Shown piece after piece: positions 53,966-63,227 of a DNA stretch of 64,000 nucleotides (position 1 is its first letter; every line of letters begins with the position of its first letter). The notes beneath the pieces were generated by a model that searched no databases, was not told the DNA's origin, and worked only from the letters and a program-made list of their open reading frames with translations. The stretch is from positions 3,431,501-3,495,500 of the forward strand of contig NZ_CP031728.1 of assembly GCF_008806975.1 (NCBI RefSeq). Direction: 5' to 3'. A program made the position numbers and the translations under genes. Origin of the DNA: Cellvibrio sp. KY-GH-1 (lineage in GTDB: Bacteria; Pseudomonadota; Gammaproteobacteria; Pseudomonadales; Cellvibrionaceae).

Positions 53966-54955
53966 ATGCAACTGATCGATAGCTTTGGCCGCACCGTCAA
54001 TTACGTTCGCCTGTCAGTGACTGACCGCTGCGACCTGCGCTGCGTTTACTGTATGGCCGAGGAAATGACTTTTTTGCCCCGCACCGAGGTGCTCAGTATT
54101 GAAGAGTTCGCCAGCCTAGGGAGGGCATTTGTCGATCTTGGGGTAACCAAGCTGCGCATCACCGGCGGCGAACCCCTGGTTAGACGCGGCATCATAGAGC
54201 TACTCCAAAACCTGGGCCAACTGCCCGGCCTGAAAGAGCTGTGCATGACCACCAACGGCACTCACCTGCCCCAGTATGCGCAGGCCATTCGCGACGCCGG
54301 AGTTAAACGCATCAATATCAGCCTGGACAGCATCAATCCGGATAGATTTCGCCAGCTAACGCGCTTTGGTGACCTGAATCAGGTGTTAGCCGGCATCAAA
54401 GCCGCACAGCAAGCCGGACTCAAGATCAAACTCAACTGCGTTGCCCTCAAACATTACAACGCCGACGAAGTTCCGGAACTGGTGAAATTCGCACTGGATG
54501 AAGATCTGGACATTAGTTTTATCGAAGAGATGCCGCTCGGCAAAATCAGTGAGCATGGGCGCGCGGCAGAATATGTCAGCAGCGACGAATTGCGCAGCCA
54601 ATTAAGCCTCACGCACGAATTACAGCCCCAGGATAATTCGCAAGCCGATGCAGGTCCATCGCGCTACTGGCAAGTAGAAGGGTATAGCTCACGGATCGGA
54701 TTTATCTCGCCCCATTCGCACAACTTCTGCGGCAGCTGTAACCGCGTGCGCGTCACAGCAACAGGTCGCCTGTTACTATGTCTGGGCAATGAACACAGCG
54801 TGGATTTACGCCAGCAACTACGCTCCGAACATTATTCGGAAGCCGCGCTGCGCGACGCAATTGTTAATGCCATGCATCACAAACCAGAAAAACATTATTT
54901 TGATTTAGATAACGAACCGCAAATCGTGCGGTTTATGAATATGACCGGGGGATAA
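53966..54955 (+). CDS. moaA: GTP 3',8-cyclase, molybdopterin biosynthesis
   Basis: 329 residues; a radical SAM enzyme that starts molybdenum cofactor synthesis from GTP. The N-terminal cluster motif CDLRCVYCMAEE and the C-terminal cluster FCGSCNRVRVTATGRLLLC are both present, and the chain ends in NMTGG, the di-glycine tail of active MoaA. The ribosome binding site is weak, but the start matches the family N terminus (MQLIDSFGRTVNYVRLSVTDRC). It heads moaA-moaB-modE, divergent from the nitrite operon; nitrate reductase needs the cofactor, so the pairing makes sense. Confidence 0.97.
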   Translation: MQLIDSFGRTVNYVRLSVTDRCDLRCVYCMAEEMTFLPRTEVLSIEEFASLGRAFVDLGVTKLRITGGEPLVRRGIIELLQNLGQLPGLKELCMTTNGTHLPQYAQAIRDAGVKRINISLDSINPDRFRQLTRFGDLNQVLAGIKAAQQAGLKIKLNCVALKHYNADEVPELVKFALDEDLDISFIEEMPLGKISEHGRAAEYVSSDELRSQLSLTHELQPQDNSQADAGPSRYWQVEGYSSRIGFISPHSHNFCGSCNRVRVTATGRLLLCLGNEHSVDLRQQLRSEHYSEAALRDAIVNAMHHKPEKHYFDLDNEPQIVRFMNMTGG

Positions 54956-54989
54956 TCTCCGCCGCACGGAGAATATCAAGAGAGAAATT

Positions 54990-55505
54990 ATGAGCGCCCA
55001 AAAAGAATTCGAACCACTCAATATTTGTGTCCTCACCGTATCCGACACGCGCAGTTTTGAAACCGACACCTCCGGCCAAAAGCTGCAAGATTTATTAACC
55101 GCGGCCGGCCACAAACTACATGATCGCAAATTGGTAACCGATGATATTTACCAAATTCGCGCCGTAGTTTCCAACTGGATTGTGGATACACACGCACAAG
55201 TGGTACTGATTACCGGCGGCACCGGCTTTGCCGGGCGCGATTCCACAGTAGAAGCAATGACGCCGCTCTTTGATAAAACCGTAGTAGGTTTTGGCGAGCT
55301 ATTTCGTCAAGTGTCTTACGAAGAAATCGGAACCTCTACCATTCAATCGCGCGCGACGGCGGGCCTCGCCAATCGCACGCTGATTTTTTGTTTGCCCGGC
55401 TCTACCGGCGCATGCAACACCGCTTGGACAAAAATTATCGAAGCACAGTTGGACGCACGCAACCGACCCTGCAATTTTGTTGGCCAACTGAGCCTCTCAT
55501 CGTAA
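54990..55505 (+). CDS. moaB: Molybdenum cofactor biosynthesis protein B
   Basis: 171 residues of the MoaB/Mog fold, which adenylylates molybdopterin in related proteins. The motif TGGTGFAGRDSTVEAM near residue 72 and LPGSTGACNTAW near 134 are characteristic. It follows moaA by 34 bases with AGAG near the start and precedes the modE-like gene by 12 bases, so the three genes are likely one operon. Confidence 0.94.
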   Translation: MSAQKEFEPLNICVLTVSDTRSFETDTSGQKLQDLLTAAGHKLHDRKLVTDDIYQIRAVVSNWIVDTHAQVVLITGGTGFAGRDSTVEAMTPLFDKTVVGFGELFRQVSYEEIGTSTIQSRATAGLANRTLIFCLPGSTGACNTAWTKIIEAQLDARNRPCNFVGQLSLSS

Positions 55506-55517
55506 GACGCTCGAGCG

Positions 55518-55907
55518 ATGAACGAGAAAAATAAACATTGCGGCGCGCGCTTAAAAATTCAGGCGCGCCTAATGCTGGATAACGACATTGCCCTTGGCCC
55601 CGGTAAAATAGATTTGTTGGACGCGATATCGGCAACCGGCTCTATTTCTGCGGCGGGAAAACAAATGGGGATGAGTTATAGGCGCACCTGGATGTTGGTC
55701 GATACCATGAACCGCTGCTTTCAACAGCCCTTGGTTGAAACCGCCACCGGCGGCGCGCAAGGCGGAGGTACTCGGCTTACGGATTACGGCGTAGAGGTAT
55801 TAAAACGCTACCGCCAGTTGCAGGCTGATATTCACGCACTTAGCGCCCAATACTTTCCTGAATTTAAACCACTGCTGCGCGATAAACCTGCCCCATCTGC
55901 CCGCTAA
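55518..55907 (+). CDS. ModE-like molybdate regulator, DNA-binding domain only
   Basis: 129 residues matching the N-terminal winged-helix part of ModE (LGPGKIDLLDAISATGSISAAGKQMGMSYRRTWMLVDTMN, then GGAQGGGTRLTDYG). The C-terminal molybdate-binding Mop/TOBE domains are missing, so it cannot sense molybdate as E. coli ModE does, although short one-domain homologues are known. It ends one base before the modC remnant, which runs the other way. A ModE box precedes modA, the obvious target. Confidence 0.88.
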   Translation: MNEKNKHCGARLKIQARLMLDNDIALGPGKIDLLDAISATGSISAAGKQMGMSYRRTWMLVDTMNRCFQQPLVETATGGAQGGGTRLTDYGVEVLKRYRQLQADIHALSAQYFPEFKPLLRDKPAPSAR

Positions 55908-56551
55908 TTAACCATCGGCATGCAAGGTGCCGTCGCGCACCACAAAGCGGTGTGAAGTTAAAAATTCCAACTCACTCAGGGCGTGAGTAACATAAATCAT
56001 CGGGATTTTACATTCATCGTAAATACGTAAAAAGAAGGGCAATATTTGCTGCTTCAAGCGCTCATCCAGTGCCGACAGCGGCTCATCCAGAAGCAATAAT
56101 TCCGGCGAATACAAAACCGCACGCCCCAATGCCACGCGTTGCTTTTCACCACCCGATAACTGTGCCGGCCTGCGCTCCAGTAAATGCCCAATTTCCAATA
56201 AATCTACAATTACATCCACGCCAAAGCGGCGCTGTTCCCGCGCAATATTGTTATAGCCATATACTAAATTATTGCGCACCGATAAATGGGGCAGTAACTG
56301 CCCATCTTGAAACATCAAACCAAGGTGCCGCTTATGGGGGGAACACAGGTGCGCACGCTTGCATCAAACAGTGTTTTCCCGTTCAAAATAATCCTGCCCT
56401 GTTGCGGCTTTACTAAACCAGCAATTAACGACAGCAGTGTACTTTTACCGCTGCCAGACGCACCCAGAATACCGTTGATAGGTGCAGAGAATTGTTGTTT
56501 TACCTGCAGCGAAAATTCATCGCGCCGAAACTGCAAATCCATTTCAAGCAC
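55908..56551 (-). pseudogene. modC: modC, molybdate ABC transporter ATPase, frameshifted
   Basis: The Walker A half (GASGSGKST) reads in one frame to ...TCVPP, then meets a stop; the rest ([46 protein letters not shown]) reads in another. One extra C in the C run at 56336-56341 would join them as [18 protein letters not shown], the expected ModC sequence. So one base is missing, by mutation or sequencing error. Total length also looks short for ModC, as no Mop domain follows. Starts with GTG overlapping modB by 8 bases. If real, molybdate uptake through this system is lost. Confidence 0.9.
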
Positions 56552-57239
56552 GACGAACTCCCAGCCAGCGCTCAGCGCGATGCGTAAGAATATTGCTCAA
56601 TAACAAGGAAAAAAAAGCGAGGGCAAGACAAATCAAAATCAACCGCAGCGCCATAGCATCGCCGTCCATTTGATGCGTTGCGGAGTAGATAGCCAAAGGC
56701 AGCGTGCGGGTTTCACCGGCAATATTGCCAACAAAGGTAATAGTCGCACCAAACTCTCCGAGCGAGCGACTAAACACCATAATTGATCCAATTAATATAC
56801 CGGGCAACATTAGCGGCAAGGTGACTGTGTACCAGACCTTTATAGGGCTTGCCCCCAGAGTGCTCGCTGCTAATTCCAACCGACGATCAATCATTTGCAC
56901 CGATAATTTCGCCGCTTGCACCATGAGCGGAAATGCAATCACGGCTGACGCCAGCACTGCGCCCTTCCAATTAAAGGCAAACTCAATATTGAAATGGGTT
57001 TTGAGCCACTGCCCCACCACCCCTTGGGAACCAAACACCACTAGCAGCAAATAACCCGGCACGGTAGGCGGTAATACCATTGGCATAAATAGCGCAGCTT
57101 CCAAGACCGGTTTGGCCATAAATTCCTTACGCGCCAATAACCAGCCAAAAAAAACGCCAGGCAATAAACACAGAAAGGTTGCGCACAAACCAACCTGTGC
57201 CGATAAAACCAGTACTTGCCATTCCGCGTCTGTGAGCAT
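56544..57239 (-). CDS. modB: Molybdate ABC transporter permease
   Basis: 231 residues with about five membrane spans and the EAA-like loop AASTLGASPIKVWYTVTLPLMLPGI characteristic of binding-protein-dependent permeases. FSRSLGEFGATITFVGNIAGETRTLPLAIY is a ModB hallmark. It lies 25 bases after modA and overlaps modC by 8 bases, forming a modABC operon. Confidence 0.95.
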   Translation of the reverse strand: MLTDAEWQVLVLSAQVGLCATFLCLLPGVFFGWLLARKEFMAKPVLEAALFMPMVLPPTVPGYLLLVVFGSQGVVGQWLKTHFNIEFAFNWKGAVLASAVIAFPLMVQAAKLSVQMIDRRLELAASTLGASPIKVWYTVTLPLMLPGILIGSIMVFSRSLGEFGATITFVGNIAGETRTLPLAIYSATHQMDGDAMALRLILICLALAFFSLLLSNILTHRAERWLGVRRA

Positions 57240-57264
57240 AAAGAAAATTATAACTTGCTATTGA

Positions 57265-58038
57265 TTAATGAATAACGCCAAAACCGTAACGCGCAAACAC
57301 GTCCAGCGCGGGCTTGGACTGCAAAAATTTCCAAAATTCCTGAGCGTCAGGAGCAGCATTTTTAGTTAACCCGCCCGGGTACACAATCGGCAAATGGCTT
57401 TCTGGTGGGAAGCTCGCTACTCGCGTTATTTTTTTGCTCAATTGGGCGTCGGTTTTATACACAATTCCCAAACTACATTCACCGCGCTCTACGAACGCCA
57501 GCGCAGTACGCACATCTTCTGTACCAACCAAGCGCGGCCTAATGGAATCCCACCAACCAAAATACTGTAAGGCCTGTTTTGCATATTTCCCAACGGGCAC
57601 ATGCGCAGGCTCCCCGGTGCATAATTTCCCGGTAAAGCGACTCGCCAGATTCGTATTTTTGTCCAGCGTAATTGCTGGTGTATGGTTTACAGGAGCAATC
57701 AGTACCAATTCATTGGTTAATAACTTCACTCGGGAGGCCGCGTCCAGCAGGTTTCGCGTTTGCAAATAATCCATCCACTCGTCGTCGGCGGAAATAAACA
57801 ACTCTGCCGGCGCGCCATTTTCGATTTGCTTCGCCAAGGTGGATGAACCAGCAAAGGATGTTTTGATGTGCGTATCGGGATGCAGTTGCTGGTAGCGTTT
57901 AGCCAACTCGGTGAGCGCATCGGTCAAACTCGCCGCCGCGTATAGGTTCACCTCACCAGCCTGCACAAAACTCGCCATGACCACCGCACCGACAAGCAGA
58001 CTTTTTTTCATCACTTCAATAATTGCTCGCACCGCCAT
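57265..58038 (-). CDS. modA: Periplasmic molybdate-binding protein
   Basis: 257 residues with an N-terminal signal peptide (ends at FVQAGE). The binding pattern LYAAASLTDALTEL, TSFAGSSTLAKQIENGAPAELFISAD, CTGEPAHVPVGKYAKQAL and VERGECSLGIVYKTDA is that of ModA. AGGA 5 bases upstream supports the ATG at 58038, giving a slightly long N-region; a second Met 9 codons later is the alternative. A ModE-type operator lies 39 bases upstream. Confidence 0.95.
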   Translation of the reverse strand: MAVRAIIEVMKKSLLVGAVVMASFVQAGEVNLYAAASLTDALTELAKRYQQLHPDTHIKTSFAGSSTLAKQIENGAPAELFISADDEWMDYLQTRNLLDAASRVKLLTNELVLIAPVNHTPAITLDKNTNLASRFTGKLCTGEPAHVPVGKYAKQALQYFGWWDSIRPRLVGTEDVRTALAFVERGECSLGIVYKTDAQLSKKITRVASFPPESHLPIVYPGGLTKNAAPDAQEFWKFLQSKPALDVFARYGFGVIH

Positions 58039-58076
58039 TAATTCCTACTCAGAGTATTGAAAAGTCATTTCATGCC

Positions 58077-58100
58077 CGTTATATACCAGCATATATAATG
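58077..58100. promoter_or_regulatory. ModE operator upstream of modABC
   Basis: CGTTATATA-N6-TATATAATG, nearly identical to the known ModE site TATATA-N6-TATATA with CG flanks. It lies 39 bases before modA, where bound ModE would block transcription. Confidence 0.8.
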
Positions 58101-58565
58101 ACATTGGGGATCTCGCCACTCAAGATTTCATTAACTATTCCTGGCTATGCGCCCGATTTCCAAACCAGATACCGACAAACGCACCGTTGGTGACAGCCGA
58201 GACGGCAAAGATCGGATACGCCGAATTGAGTCTACCGCTCACTATTTAATCCCTCTCACTACTAGCCGAGTCTGGTGCAACGATATTTTCTGTTTGCACC
58301 ACTACTATGCAATACGCGCTTTTCTTGCTTCATTCTGGTGATATTGAATTATTTTTTTGAACAGCTTCTCGAATTTTTTATTTTTTTTGTCATAAGAAGC
58401 AACAACTTTTAGTCATTTTGTAAAGAACTCGTAAATATCCTTTTGCTGGCAAGCATATTGCTAAACAGCTCCAGCCAGGCGCAAAGCTCCCCACATTTCT
58501 TTGCGGCTGGTTAATGTTTTAGCGAATAGCCTTACGTAGTTTGTTACACCTTCGAGCCAAGCGTC
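58101..58565. other. Gene-free stretch upstream of the GGDEF-EAL gene
   Basis: About 465 bases with A/T runs near 58345-58395 and no supported gene. A 64-codon open frame at 58147 has no ribosome binding site or recognisable protein. Confidence 0.4.
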
Positions 58566-60545
58566 ATGAATCAATTGTTATTGCACACGGCGGTACCTTC
58601 GTTACTCGCTGCTATGGATGCATTGACTCTGGAACCGGATTTTCAATTATTTTTTAAAAAGGCCGCGGCAGCGGTGCGCAATTTATTGGGCGCCGACGGA
58701 ACCGCATTAATATTATTGGATGAAGACAGCCAGACCTTTGAATACAAATTATTTGAAGGCGAGCATCAACATTTATTAGATGCCTTTAAAGGTTTTCGCT
58801 TTTCGGCAACCCACGGTATTTCCAGCCGGGTACTGGCGAGCAAGACCAGCATTTTTACCCGCAATTACCCTGCCGCGCCCGACGCTATGCCACAGTTGGT
58901 CAGCGCCGGTTTGCAATCGAATCTGGTAATTCCGCTGGTTTCATCCGATAAGGTCTTGGGAGTACTTGCGTCCTCCTGGTTTAAACACACCAATTCCATT
59001 GCCAACATTTCGCCGCAGTTATTGACGCTAGCGGAGCGTATTGCGAGCCAGATTGCCGTCGCTTGTCACCGCGAAAAATTGGAAGCGCAACTGCGCTCAC
59101 TGGTGACCGTTGATCCTCTGACCAAATTATTAAATCGCCGTGGCATTCTGGATTGCCTGGATAACAGTTTGGAAATGCTGCACCGGTACAATCGCCCATT
59201 TGCCTGTTTTTTTATTGACGTGGACGGATTGAAATCCGCCAATGATCACTGGGGCCACGAAACCGGAGATATATTATTGCGTGATCTCGCACAACGCTTA
59301 TCTGATGTGGTTCGCAAGGGCGATCAAATCGGTCGGTTAGGCGGCGACGAATTTTTAATTATTGCCGAGTGCGATGAAGCTCATATCGATATTCTCGCCA
59401 GACGTTTTTTACAGGCGCTGCGTATCCCCTACGGTAGTGGACGCAAGCGCGGCAGGTTAAGTGGCAGCATTGGGGTGGTGATTGCACCGCACGACGGCGT
59501 CGATGAAATTAATTTATTGCGCAAAGCGGATGCCGCCATGTACGTCGCTAAAAGTGAAGGCGGCGATCGCTATCAACGCGCATCCATCAAGGCCGAATTG
59601 TCGCAGGACACGCAAATTTCAATTGTCGATGTGGAGGGTGCGCTGGAGCGCAATGAATTACAATTGTGGTATCAGCCCATTTGCCAACTCGACGATTTGC
59701 ATCTGGTGGGTTTTGAAGCCCTGTTGCGCTGGTGCAAACCGGACGGCGAAATTGTCAGTGCCGGCCCATTGATTCAAGCCTTTGAGTCCGCGCGCGGCGA
59801 TCTGGAATTTCGGGTAGGTAATTGGGTATTACGCGAAGCCGCACGGCAATGGTGTTTATGGCATAAGTACGCGATTACTCCAGACATTCACATTAATATT
59901 TCACCGCGCCACTTTTTGCATCCCACCTTTTTAAATGAACTGCAAAATATTTGCGCAGAGTTTAGCGATTTCGGCGATGCATTGATTATTGAGATTACCG
60001 AAACGGCGATGCTCGAAGACCTGGAGCGCGCCAAACGCATTATGTTGCGCTGCCGCGATTTGGGTGTGCGTATGGCAGTAGACGATTTTGGCACTGGCTA
60101 CGCATCACTGACGTATATCAAACGCCTACCGCTGGATATTATTAAAATTGATCGCTCTTTTGTTGCGGAGTTACCGGGCAACAAAGTGGATTGGGACATT
60201 ACCAAAGGGGTCGTCTCGATCGCACACGCGTTGGGCTTATCGGTCGTCGCAGAGGGTGCGGAAGAATTTGAGCAAATTGGCAGCCTGCGCGAATTGGGCT
60301 GCGATCAAGTACAAGGCTATTTTATTCATCGCCCCATGCCCTTTAATGATGCCAATGACTGGCTGGATAAAGCAGCAACCCAGGCGCTGGAAAAAAAATC
60401 CAACAACAAATCGCATCGCACTGTGAACACAGGCAATGTGCAACCGGTAAATCACTGGACATTAGCAGCGGCAACACGGGTGCAGCAGGAATATTTTGAT
60501 CCGCGTTTTACGCTGTCAAATCACTGCCGCAACCGCTCTGCCTAG
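58566..60545 (+). CDS. GAF-GGDEF-EAL c-di-GMP signalling protein
   Basis: 659 residues without membrane spans. GAF domain at about 20-165, GGDEF at about 185-340 with an intact RLGGDEFLIIAE, and EAL at about 350-600 with GFEALLRW, EITETAML and DDFGTGYASLTYIKRLPLDIIKIDRSF. Both c-di-GMP synthesis and hydrolysis could occur, with GAF deciding the balance. The last 50 residues are unique. Ribosome binding site is weak. Confidence 0.92.
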   Translation: MNQLLLHTAVPSLLAAMDALTLEPDFQLFFKKAAAAVRNLLGADGTALILLDEDSQTFEYKLFEGEHQHLLDAFKGFRFSATHGISSRVLASKTSIFTRNYPAAPDAMPQLVSAGLQSNLVIPLVSSDKVLGVLASSWFKHTNSIANISPQLLTLAERIASQIAVACHREKLEAQLRSLVTVDPLTKLLNRRGILDCLDNSLEMLHRYNRPFACFFIDVDGLKSANDHWGHETGDILLRDLAQRLSDVVRKGDQIGRLGGDEFLIIAECDEAHIDILARRFLQALRIPYGSGRKRGRLSGSIGVVIAPHDGVDEINLLRKADAAMYVAKSEGGDRYQRASIKAELSQDTQISIVDVEGALERNELQLWYQPICQLDDLHLVGFEALLRWCKPDGEIVSAGPLIQAFESARGDLEFRVGNWVLREAARQWCLWHKYAITPDIHINISPRHFLHPTFLNELQNICAEFSDFGDALIIEITETAMLEDLERAKRIMLRCRDLGVRMAVDDFGTGYASLTYIKRLPLDIIKIDRSFVAELPGNKVDWDITKGVVSIAHALGLSVVAEGAEEFEQIGSLRELGCDQVQGYFIHRPMPFNDANDWLDKAATQALEKKSNNKSHRTVNTGNVQPVNHWTLAAATRVQQEYFDPRFTLSNHCRNRSA

Positions 60546-60556
60546 TGAAAAAACAA

Positions 60557-60772
60557 TTAATAGTGTACCGGCAGGCGACGCAGCATCGCCTGGCGCGCAC
60601 TGATTAATTCTTTGTAGGTTTGGATCATGGTGAAATTCACCTGATTGCCGTTGAGTTTTAACTCGGCAAGTTGACGTTCGTAATCGGAAATTTCGCGGAT
60701 TAATTTATCGCGCATCAAATCGGAACGACTGGTATTGAAATCGGCTTTCAAATTTTTGTTTTGCTTTCTCAT
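60557..60772 (-). CDS. Small hypothetical coiled-coil protein
   Basis: 71 residues, basic, strongly helical (RDKLIREISDYERQLAELKLNGN, then QTYKELISARQAMLRRL) and without a membrane span. GGGAG precedes the ATG by 8 bases, which supports expression. I do not recognise the family. It converges on the GGDEF-EAL gene with an 11-base gap. Confidence 0.65.
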   Translation of the reverse strand: MRKQNKNLKADFNTSRSDLMRDKLIREISDYERQLAELKLNGNQVNFTMIQTYKELISARQAMLRRLPVHY

Positions 60773-60949
60773 TAAAACACTCCCTAAGACCCTGTGACTG
60801 GAAATAGCAGCATTTCATATACTGCTTGTTGTTCAACGCTGGCTTTCATCTGCAACAGCGACATACCAACACACTGCTGTAATTGAAAGCCTAGACCAGA
60901 TAATTCCGCTCAAGGTTCAGTCAAATTAGAATATTTTATTCTCGAAAGC

Positions 60950-60967
60950 TTATAACTTTGGTTATAA
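60950..60967. promoter_or_regulatory. Inverted repeat TTATAAC-TTTG-GTTATAA
   Basis: Perfect 7-base arms about 180 bases upstream of the small hypothetical gene. It could be an operator; nothing else supports this. Confidence 0.3.
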
Positions 60968-61041
60968 AACCAGCAGCTTTGCCGCCAGCTTGTTACGCAA
61001 AAATGTTATGAAGGCGGGATAAAAATGTGCGTCAGTTCCGC

Positions 61042-61932
61042 TTAGCTAACCAACTCTTCTAAGCCGAGCAGCCACTCCCAACAAAAACTTTTATCACCCA
61101 ACGCATAAAAGTGCGGATTGAGGATGTCCTCACCCGCGTTATAACGCAGCGACACCAAATTGCGCGACTCGCCCGGCTCCGCACAAACCACTCGCCCACC
61201 TGCAGCCTCCAATACGGCTTGTGCCGCCGCCGTGTCCCATTCTGAGGTGGGCGCGAGGCGCGGATAAAAATCGGCTTTGCCTTCAGCAATCACACAAAAC
61301 TTTAACGAGCTACCTGCGTTGGTTGTCTCAATTGGACCGGTCCAACGCGACTTTACGCTGTCCATTAAATCCACCGTCGCTTGAGTGCCATGGCGATGAC
61401 TCAATAAAACGGTAAATGACTCATGGCCGGTATAACGCTCCCCCATACTGCGCACATGAATAGGCTCCGGATTACGCCCCTGCTGATATTTCCAGGCGCC
61501 CAGACTGGCGCTCTCTCGCGCGTCCAACACACCCAAATAGGTGATATCCGTCGCCGGCACATGCACCACGCCTAAAATTGGGCGATTGTGTTGCACCAAG
61601 GCGATATTCACCGTGAACTCACCATTACCGGCAATAAATTCCTTGGTGCCATCGAGCGGATCAACCAACCAGAAATTTTCCCAGAGTCCACGATCGGCAA
61701 AGTCGGGAACTTCCGCCTCTTCCGAAATAATTGGCAGTGCCAATATCTGCGGCAACTCGGCGGCAATCAGGTTATTGGCCGCCAAATCTGCCGCCGTGAG
61801 CGGGGATTCGTCCGTCTTGTGTTGAATGTTGTAAGAGTCGCGCTTGTCGTAGATCGCCATAATCGCATCCCCCGCGCGGCGAGCGAGCACAACCAATTGG
61901 GCAATCATGTCAGGGCTAATCGGGTGGGTCAT
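61042..61932 (-). CDS. cysQ: 3'(2'),5'-bisphosphate nucleotidase
   Basis: 296 residues of the inositol monophosphatase superfamily; removes phosphate from 3'-phosphoadenosine 5'-phosphate, a by-product of sulfate assimilation. Metal-site motifs: ISEEAEVP (first Glu), DPLDGTKEF, and SEWDTAAAQAVLEAAGG. It starts 9 bases after nudE on the same strand, the same pairing as in Pseudomonas. Confidence 0.95.
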   Translation of the reverse strand: MTHPISPDMIAQLVVLARRAGDAIMAIYDKRDSYNIQHKTDESPLTAADLAANNLIAAELPQILALPIISEEAEVPDFADRGLWENFWLVDPLDGTKEFIAGNGEFTVNIALVQHNRPILGVVHVPATDITYLGVLDARESASLGAWKYQQGRNPEPIHVRSMGERYTGHESFTVLLSHRHGTQATVDLMDSVKSRWTGPIETTNAGSSLKFCVIAEGKADFYPRLAPTSEWDTAAAQAVLEAAGGRVVCAEPGESRNLVSLRYNAGEDILNPHFYALGDKSFCWEWLLGLEELVS

Positions 61933-61941
61933 AACAAATCC

Positions 61942-62508
61942 TTAGCTAGCAGCGGCCTCTAACAGGTTACCCGCGAGCCACTCGCGTGCCATAAAAAGTG
62001 CGGCAATGCTGCGGCCTTCACAGACATCGGCGCGGGCGATCAGCTGCATCAAGTCAGCCAATGGGTAGGGGACGACCTCGATCGGCTCTGGCTCATCGCC
62101 CTGCAACCGCTCAGGGTATAAGTCCCAGGCGATCACTATGTTGATCCCGTGCTCCATATAGGATGGGGACAGATTGATGCGCTTGAGAAATTTTAGCTGG
62201 CGCGCACCGTAGCCCACCTCTTCTTTTAGCTCACGATTGGCGGCATCCAGCAGGGTTTCCCCCTGGTCAATGGCACCTTTGGGCAGGGCCAGGTGGTAAT
62301 CCTCCAATCCGACCGCATATTCACGCACCAAAAGCACCGTATCGGCATCGAGCAAGGGTACAATAAGCACCGCACCCGGCCCGCCGGAGCAGAGTTTTTC
62401 GTAGGTGCGCTCTTCGCCGTTGCTGAAACGCAGGTGGATTTCGTCGGCGCGAAACAGCCGGCTGCGCGCCACTGTCGCGCGCTTTAAAATACTGGGCTTA
62501 ACAGGCAT
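61942..62508 (-). CDS. nudE: ADP-compounds hydrolase
   Basis: 188 residues. The complete Nudix box GAIDQGETLLDAANRELKEEVGYG sits near 97-120. The neighbouring RINLSPSYMEHGINIVIAWDLYPERLQGDEPEPIEVVPYPL is characteristic of NudE, which hydrolyses ADP-ribose, NADH and similar nucleotides. It lies in an operon with cysQ and is divergent from yrfG. Confidence 0.93.
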   Translation of the reverse strand: MPVKPSILKRATVARSRLFRADEIHLRFSNGEERTYEKLCSGGPGAVLIVPLLDADTVLLVREYAVGLEDYHLALPKGAIDQGETLLDAANRELKEEVGYGARQLKFLKRINLSPSYMEHGINIVIAWDLYPERLQGDEPEPIEVVPYPLADLMQLIARADVCEGRSIAALFMAREWLAGNLLEAAAS

Positions 62509-62549
62509 AGGTTGTCTTTAGGCTGATAAATCGTGGTAGAGATGATTTT

Positions 62550-63227
62550 ATGATTAATTGGGACTCAATAGATACAGTCATGTTGGATATGGACGGCACT
62601 TTGCTGGATCTCCATTTCGACAACTATTTCTGGCTGGATCACCTGCCCCAACGCTATGCGCAGATTCACAATGTCGATTTAGCCACCGCACAGCAAAAAC
62701 TCAGCGGTGAAATTCGCCAATACGAGGGCACCTTGCAATGGTACTGCCTGGAGTTTTGGTCCAACGCGCTGAATGTGGATATTCGCAGCCTGAAAGAAGA
62801 GGTTAAACACAAAATCCAGATTCGCCCTTATGTGGGTGAATTTTTAACGCGCCTGCGCCAGCAGGGCAAAAAAGTATTGTTGGTGACCAACGCGCACCCA
62901 CAAAGTCTGTCATTAAAACTGGAAGTCACACAAATCGATCAATGGTTGGATGTGATTGTATCCTCGCATCAATTTAGCGAGCCCAAGGAATCACAAAAAT
63001 TCTGGCAGCAGTTACAAGAAGCCGAACATTTTGACCCGGCGCGCACCTTATTTATTGATGACACCGCGCGTATTCTGGATTCGGCGCAGCAATACGGTAT
63101 TCGCTATGTATTGGGCATTCACCAACCCGACAGCCAGATCCAGCGCCGCATGGAACAACACCCGGCAATTTACCATTTCGATGAAATTATGCCGCCCTTG
63201 ACCAATGAAGTAACCGCCCATGGCTAA
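62550..63227 (+). CDS. yrfG: HAD-family nucleotidase
   Basis: 225 residues of the haloacid dehalogenase fold: MLDMDGTLLDLHFDNYFW (motif I, two Asp), LLVTNAHPQS (motif II), LFIDDTARILDSAQQYGIRYVLG (motif IV). The wording matches YrfG/GMP-IMP nucleotidase, which dephosphorylates purine mononucleotides. It overlaps hslR by 8 bases, so the genes are translationally coupled. Confidence 0.92.
   Translation: MINWDSIDTVMLDMDGTLLDLHFDNYFWLDHLPQRYAQIHNVDLATAQQKLSGEIRQYEGTLQWYCLEFWSNALNVDIRSLKEEVKHKIQIRPYVGEFLTRLRQQGKKVLLVTNAHPQSLSLKLEVTQIDQWLDVIVSSHQFSEPKESQKFWQQLQEAEHFDPARTLFIDDTARILDSAQQYGIRYVLGIHQPDSQIQRRMEQHPAIYHFDEIMPPLTNEVTAHG

Noticed and set aside
58147..58341. 64-codon open frame in the gap before the GGDEF-EAL gene
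   Set aside because: No ribosome binding site, no recognisable protein, and composition like surrounding noncoding DNA.
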